Source: Diospyros lotus (taxonomy: Eukaryota > Streptophyta > Magnoliopsida > Ericales > Ebenaceae). From it: DNA of 64,000 nucleotides. The notes beneath the pieces were generated by a model. That model searched no databases. It was not told where the DNA came from and saw only the letters and a list, made by a program, of their open reading frames with translations. The position numbers were made by a program, and so were the translations under genes. This document shows positions 59,076 through 64,000 of this stretch, in pieces; position 1 is the stretch's first letter; each line of letters opens with the position of its first letter. Where the stretch lies: assembly GCF_014633365.1 (NCBI RefSeq), contig NC_068351.1, positions 764,001 to 828,000 of the forward strand, written 5' to 3'.

Positions 59076-61560
59076 ATGAGACAATTCTAAGTGAGATCTT
59101 GAGGTACTTGTCCTACAGAATGCGCTTTTATTTGATTGTCCCTTGTCCTATCATATAGGATAATCTCTAGCTATATATCAGTTGTGCTTGTTTTGTTGTT
59201 TCCTTGAATCCTTTTGGTTGAAAGATCCTAGTTAATTAATCACTTCACTTTTCTCAGTATTCTTAATGAACACACACACACAATTTATCTGCAAGATTGA
59301 AGCTGGGGAACAGTAAAGAAATGAGAGCAGCCATTTTAGCATCAAGCTAGTAGGCTCATCCATAGATCTAGGTCAATCGGTAGTATTTAGCTTAAGAGAT
59401 TGGACTTGTGGAGTTTATTTATATCTTGATTAAAGAATTGCAAGCTGATGCCTTGGATTAATTGTTGTGCTCTAGGTTTTCCATGTTTCATTTTGTTGTT
59501 TTAAGGGTATTTTAATTAGGTCTCGAAGCTGACTATTGTTCACCCCTTTTATGCTAGCTCTTGTGAGTATTTTGCTTGAGATTTTGTTTCGGCGCATGTC
59601 CCCTAGCTCGTGGGCTGTCTCCTATATTTGAGTCTTGATGCTCGTTTTTTGACTTAAAAAATTTTATACTTCTTATTCATAGAAAAAAAAAAATTAGGCT
59701 TCTTTCCATCTTTTTCCTTTTTTTGTTTCACTTAGTACTAGGGTTTCGATTTTATCTTCATGGAGTCTATAGTCTGCATCATATGTGTGTGTGAAAACCA
59801 AATTTTGGGCGTTACTTTAAGGTCAGAGGGTTGTGGGCATTGAAATACGTACTAAGAAGTGTTTTTTCTTGCTTTTGTATATAATTAACTTGTTTTTTTA
59901 AGTTTCTTTAATTCATACTGTATTTTCTACTTAATCTACTTTAAGGTTGTGAAGATCGAGAATAACCATGATTTTTTTTTTTTTTTTTACTAGTGGATCA
60001 TCTCTTTTATAGCATACGTTTGGTTTAGGGAATAGAGTTTTCATATATATTGATCCATGTCATAAGTTAATCTTTTTTAAATCATTTATCTGTCTAATTT
60101 ACCATTTGTCAAGAAAAATTCATTAGTAACATATTTCATACATATCCCTCTATTAGGGATACAAAATATTGAGAGTGTAATAACTATTTTTTAGAGAACT
60201 AATTATTGTACATGTTAAATTAGACAGATAAAGGATTGAAAAAAAGTCTCAACTTGTGACATGAACTAAGATATGTGAAAAAACATACCCTAAACAATAC
60301 ATATTTCATTTTTATTAATCATATAACAACTTGAACATTTTATATATATCATGAGTTTCAAACCAAAGAACATCACTTCCAGACATTTAACAACAAAATA
60401 TTAAACCCTAAATTGCATCCAGTGATATGTGTTACTGAGCCAAAAAAGAAAGGGTTTTCCTCTGAATTGCATCTGTGTTCAACTGGATGAATTAATATGG
60501 AAAAGAGAAAGAAGAAGATAAAGGGTATTAATTTGCATCCAAGTAAGAGCTTGGAAACTTGACCAACCTTCACCATTTCCTTCGCGTTTGTGTATAATAA
60601 AGAAAATCAAAAGTGAACCCTATATATGTTTCAGTCATCAAGCCCATAAGTTTATCTATATTTGCTTCAGCCATATATTGAGAAGCAGTTGCAACAAAGA
60701 GAGAGTCCCCCAGCATAGATAACTTAATTGCCAACCTAAAAAGCTGGGATAAAAGACTGGTTTTGGCAAAGGAGAATGGCCAAATATATATTTTTGCTCT
60801 TTATTTTCATTTTTTTTTATAATCAGTTGAATTTTTTATTGTTTTACTATAAAAAAAGGGTTATTAACGACTAAAAGCTAACGACAGGATTAATTTTGGT
60901 GGTTAATATAGTATTATTAATGATTAAATATAAATCATGTTGTTATAAAATAAATTTTAATGACAGACTAAATAAATCATTTTTCTGTCATTATTGACTA
61001 AAATTTTTAATTCTATCCATGAAATAATAATAAAAAATTATTAAAATTTAAGTACTACTTATAATAATTAATTTATCAAACTAATTAATTTATTATAATT
61101 ATTAGATTTATAATATAATTATATTTTTAAATAAATATTAATTTGATGTAATAATTTAAATTATTTTATTATTATATTTTAGATTATTATTTTATTAATT
61201 ATCATAATCATATTTTCTTTTTCACGTGTCAATTCAAATTTTTCGTTGTTTTAATTACACACCATTGTACCTATATTTTTTAATTAATTTTCTTGTACTT
61301 TAACATGTAAAAAAATTAAATTAACTCATTTCATTTTTTTTTTTTACACATCAAAATTCAGGAATTATATTGACTAGAACATGCAAGTAACAAAAAAATT
61401 AACTTGTCACACACAAAAATTATCAAAATATAAGATAACTCAAAAATATAAATGTAAAAAAGTAATTAAAATAATAAAAAAAATTGAATAATCGCGATAA
61501 AAAACGTGAAAGGACATCAGTTAGTGGTCAAGGTCTATAACAATAACTGGCTTTGGCAAA
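59076..61560. other. GARP 3' region and AT-rich intergenic DNA
   Basis: Holds the GARP 3'UTR and no other gene that I can support. A MITE-like block lies at 61208-61510. Confidence 0.5.
61208..61510. mobile_element. MITE-like AT-rich element, related to 16790-17235
   Basis: Ends CTTTTTCACGTGTCAATTCA and, in reverse, CTTTCACGTTTTTTATCGCG form imperfect inverted repeats, with TTGTTTTAATTACAC/TATTTTAATTAC inside. Phrase order matches the blocks at 16790 and 21480. Confidence 0.5.
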
Positions 61561-61574
61561 AAGTGAAAAAGGCT

Positions 61575-61648
61575 TGGCCCATGCAGGTCTCGAACCTGCG
61601 ACCTTCGCGTTATTAGCACGACGCTCTAACCAACTGAGCTAATAGGCC
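61575..61648 (-). tRNA. tRNA-Ile (anticodon AAT)
   Basis: On the minus strand the 74-nt gene starts GGCCTATTAGCTCAGTTGGT. Acceptor stem GGCCTAT pairs with ATGGGCC (G-T allowed), discriminator A. D loop AGTTGGTTA, anticodon loop CTAATAA (AAT at 61614-61612), T arm GCAGG TTCGAGA CCTGC. A TTTTT terminator follows on the minus strand at about 61569-61565. No intron. Confidence 0.97.
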
Positions 61649-61659
61649 TGTTAATCCTT

Positions 61660-63440
61660 GCTCCACAATAGTACCTGAAGAATTCTTTTATGAAAGCACA
61701 CGAGAAGGGGAGACTTTCCGCATCTGATTAAATCAAATTATTTTCGAATCTGAATGCAATTTAATTTCACCCAAATAAATTTGGTGACGGACTAGTTTAA
61801 TCACTAACATATTTATAGGAAAAAAAAAAAACTTATTAGATTGTGAGAAACTTTAGCTGAGAATTGTTGAGCTTAATACATTGTAAAAGAAAATAGTGAA
61901 ATTACCCAAAATCACTCTAATGACTGAGTTAAACTTGGAGCAAGAAAGTTTAAGATTGCAACAGAGAGAATACATATCCGGAAATTTAATCACATTAAGT
62001 AATTCAGTCATTAAGTATAATAATCGGTTTACACTTACATTTTGTAGGAGATTTATTTTCTTTAGCCAATTCATGTTTTATAACAATTACCCCCTGTTTT
62101 TGATCTGAGTTGGGCCTAGCAGTAGATTTAAATCCGGAGAGTAGTAGTTGGGTGGATCAGTACAGCATATATTAATGGGTGGAAAGAGCCAATGAATGAA
62201 TTGTACGATGCTCTCTGACAAAATTATGACATGGGATGGCAGTAAATCTTAGTAAAGATATTCTTCACAAAATTATGACATGGGAATTGGGCCTCGTACG
62301 CATCATATTGGGTTAGCTCTAGACAAAATTAAAAGATTTGCCCATCTATGGTCTTTAATTGACCAATTCTTCTATTATCCTTCTTTTTCTTTCTATATTT
62401 TCTAGCTATTTGAATAAGTCTCTGTTATCTATCGATTTTCTCCCAACATTAACGTTACTTGTCTCTAAATGCAGTCTCTCACTGTGCTTGTGTAACTCAC
62501 CAAATCAATTAGCCATTTGTATCATTTCTGTTATCATTATTCTACTAAATTCATCTGAATGCACATGAGTTTTAGAAGAGTTTGTTGTATTCCATTAGAG
62601 GATAACCATCTCAACCTTTATACTGTTTTGAGGGGTGAAAATTATCCCTAATCTCGATGACATTTATCACACCTCAAGTTTTGTATATTTATTATCTATC
62701 CTTACCTTAATTCTTTAACAATAAATAGTATATAAACTTGTGGAAATTTATATTCTTGTATAAGCATACCATAATATAAATGAGAATCATTATTGTATGA
62801 CGTGAATGATCAGAGCATACCTCATTAGTCAATTTGGAGAAGCAAGAATTCAGTTTTGAATTGGGACGAACTCAATAAAGGAGACTAAGTCAGGTTAAAT
62901 CTATGCCCTAGATAACTTGAACACAAGGGCACTTACTTAATTGTCTCTAGGACGAAAATGCCCCCCCCGACGGTTGCCAAGGGTATCTCTTTGTTGTTGA
63001 AGTGTCGGGTGAAGGACATCAGGTTTTAATTTTTAAGACACAGGTCAAGTAGTTGAATCACGATAAATTGAGATTCGCACCAATAGATCGTGAGTTCGAT
63101 TTCTTATTGAAATAAAACCTCCACTTATGATTTATCTTCTCTCTCCAAAATCAAGGACATCCCAAGTACACCATGCCTTAATTTCTTCTCATCTGCGACG
63201 TGTATTCAAAACTGCTAACAATTTGTGTATATCTACTGGTACTTCACTGAGTTGGCTCACTGGTCAGTATCGTATCTTCTGCCCAATTACCACAATTGAT
63301 CAAAGAAGGAGGACAACAAAATCTGGTAATAAATCAATATTGAAGAAGTCATCGATTCATATTCTTCAAAGCTCAAAGCCTACTGTGCATGTGTATATAT
63401 AATACATCGCTTCTATATTTTCTCGTAATATAAATAAATA
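61660..63440. other. Intergenic DNA between tRNA-Ile and the membrane-protein gene
   Basis: I see no gene. The sequence is moderately AT-rich with only short unrelated frames. Confidence 0.5.
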
Positions 63441-63446
63441 TTGCGA

Positions 63447-63743
63447 TTACACCAGTTGATGAACAGGCTTCAACCCAGTAAAGATCCGGCCGTCGTATGC
63501 TGGGAAAAGAGAGTTATTGGGCTCGACGAGCTCAAACTGGCTGAGTTTGACGGTGTTAAAGGGACGCTTCACGCAGAGGAAGATGACGATTGATATGAGA
63601 AAGAAGATGAAGAGAACGACGAGGATGAGCATCATAATCTCTCCATGCAGAGCGAAAGACCGGTCGCTGGAGACCACCATTTCTGCTCTCTGAGACGCTC
63701 CAGGAGTCGCCGATGGCGAAAACGAGGCTGCCGCCGTCGCCAT
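63447..63743 (-). CDS. Small single-pass membrane protein (98 aa), unknown function
   Basis: An intact 98-codon frame in GC-richer sequence. Residues 1-35 are Ala/Ser-rich (MATAAASFSPSATPGASQRA). One strong transmembrane helix covers about 36-59 (IMMLILVVLFIFFLISIVIF), followed by CVKRPFNTVKLSQFELVEPN and a short tail ending GRIFTGLKPVHQLV. The layout up to the helix recalls the N-terminus of ATL-type RING-H2 ligases, but no GLD motif or RING follows, so that family is not supported. The CAT-side flank (63744 on) looks like a promoter and 5'UTR. Probably a real gene because of base composition and the clean start, but unrecognised. Confidence 0.5.
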   Translation of the reverse strand: MATAAASFSPSATPGASQRAEMVVSSDRSFALHGEIMMLILVVLFIFFLISIVIFLCVKRPFNTVKLSQFELVEPNNSLFPAYDGRIFTGLKPVHQLV

Positions 63744-64000
63744 TGGAATGGTGATGAAATGCTCGGTTTTGGTTGCGTCTGGTTTACAGAGAGCGGTAAA
63801 GTAATATATGATTCAGAGAACAGACGGCCGTCAGTCCACGTCTTAAATGTGGAGTTTATTCTCGATCCAATGCCATGTAAATGAAATTTAGAATTTCATA
63901 TAGTTTCTACGAGGATAGATATTAGTGGAATTTGTATGGAGGAGAGGCTCGCACTTGTGTTTTTCATACCCCACTCAGATTTTCCGCATAAAATATATAG

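Overview
This 64 kb window is nuclear DNA from a eudicot plant. Protein-coding genes have small GT-AG introns and GC-richer exons inside AT-rich intergenic DNA. It carries a plastid ferritin with a transit peptide, GRAS and GARP transcription factors, plant-type tRNA genes, and many plant transposons (copia LTR elements, a Cassandra TRIM, hAT-like and Harbinger-like elements, MITEs). I cannot name the species.

Layout. 0-14 kb: two decayed intron-containing copies of the 40S ribosomal protein S4 gene (minus strand, about 0.6-2.5 and 12.1-13.8 kb) flank three intact genes. These are a DUF538 protein (plus), a mitoferrin-type mitochondrial carrier (minus) and a plastid ferritin (plus). The last two are divergent and both concern iron. 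The ferritin promoter has a match to the iron-dependent regulatory sequence and a palindromic G-box. 15-21 kb: a GILT-type thiol reductase gene (plus) and the kinetochore gene SPC24 (minus), which appears to contain a rare AT-AC intron. 22 kb: tRNA-Ser(CGA). 25-36 kb: two single-exon GRAS genes in inverted orientation, separated by about 8 kb holding a 280-bp tandem duplication and a copia element that lacks gag, protease and half of integrase but keeps both LTRs and its target-site duplication. 36-42 kb: another copia LTR with a TIR element nested in it, then low-information DNA, then a cluster of palindromes around 42.1 kb. 43-46 kb: importin beta-1 (minus), intact except for one extra base that breaks the frame. 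46-57 kb: transposon-dominated DNA, including a MITE with a duplicated arm, a hAT-like element with a Cassandra TRIM nested inside, and a tandem repeat array split by a Harbinger-like MITE. 57-59 kb: a GARP/G2-like transcription factor with EAR-like motifs. 61.6 kb: tRNA-Ile(AAU). 63.5 kb: a small single-pass membrane protein gene.

Functionally, mitoferrin (iron into mitochondria) and ferritin (iron storage in plastids) form a head-to-head pair with about 1.8 kb between start codons. The remaining genes are unrelated housekeeping and regulatory genes. No undescribed system stands out. The most unusual signals are the AT-AC intron, the palindrome cluster, the importin frameshift and several nested transposons, two of which hold gene-like sequence. 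Exon boundaries were set by eye from splice consensus, reading phase and remembered family sequences; no search was run.
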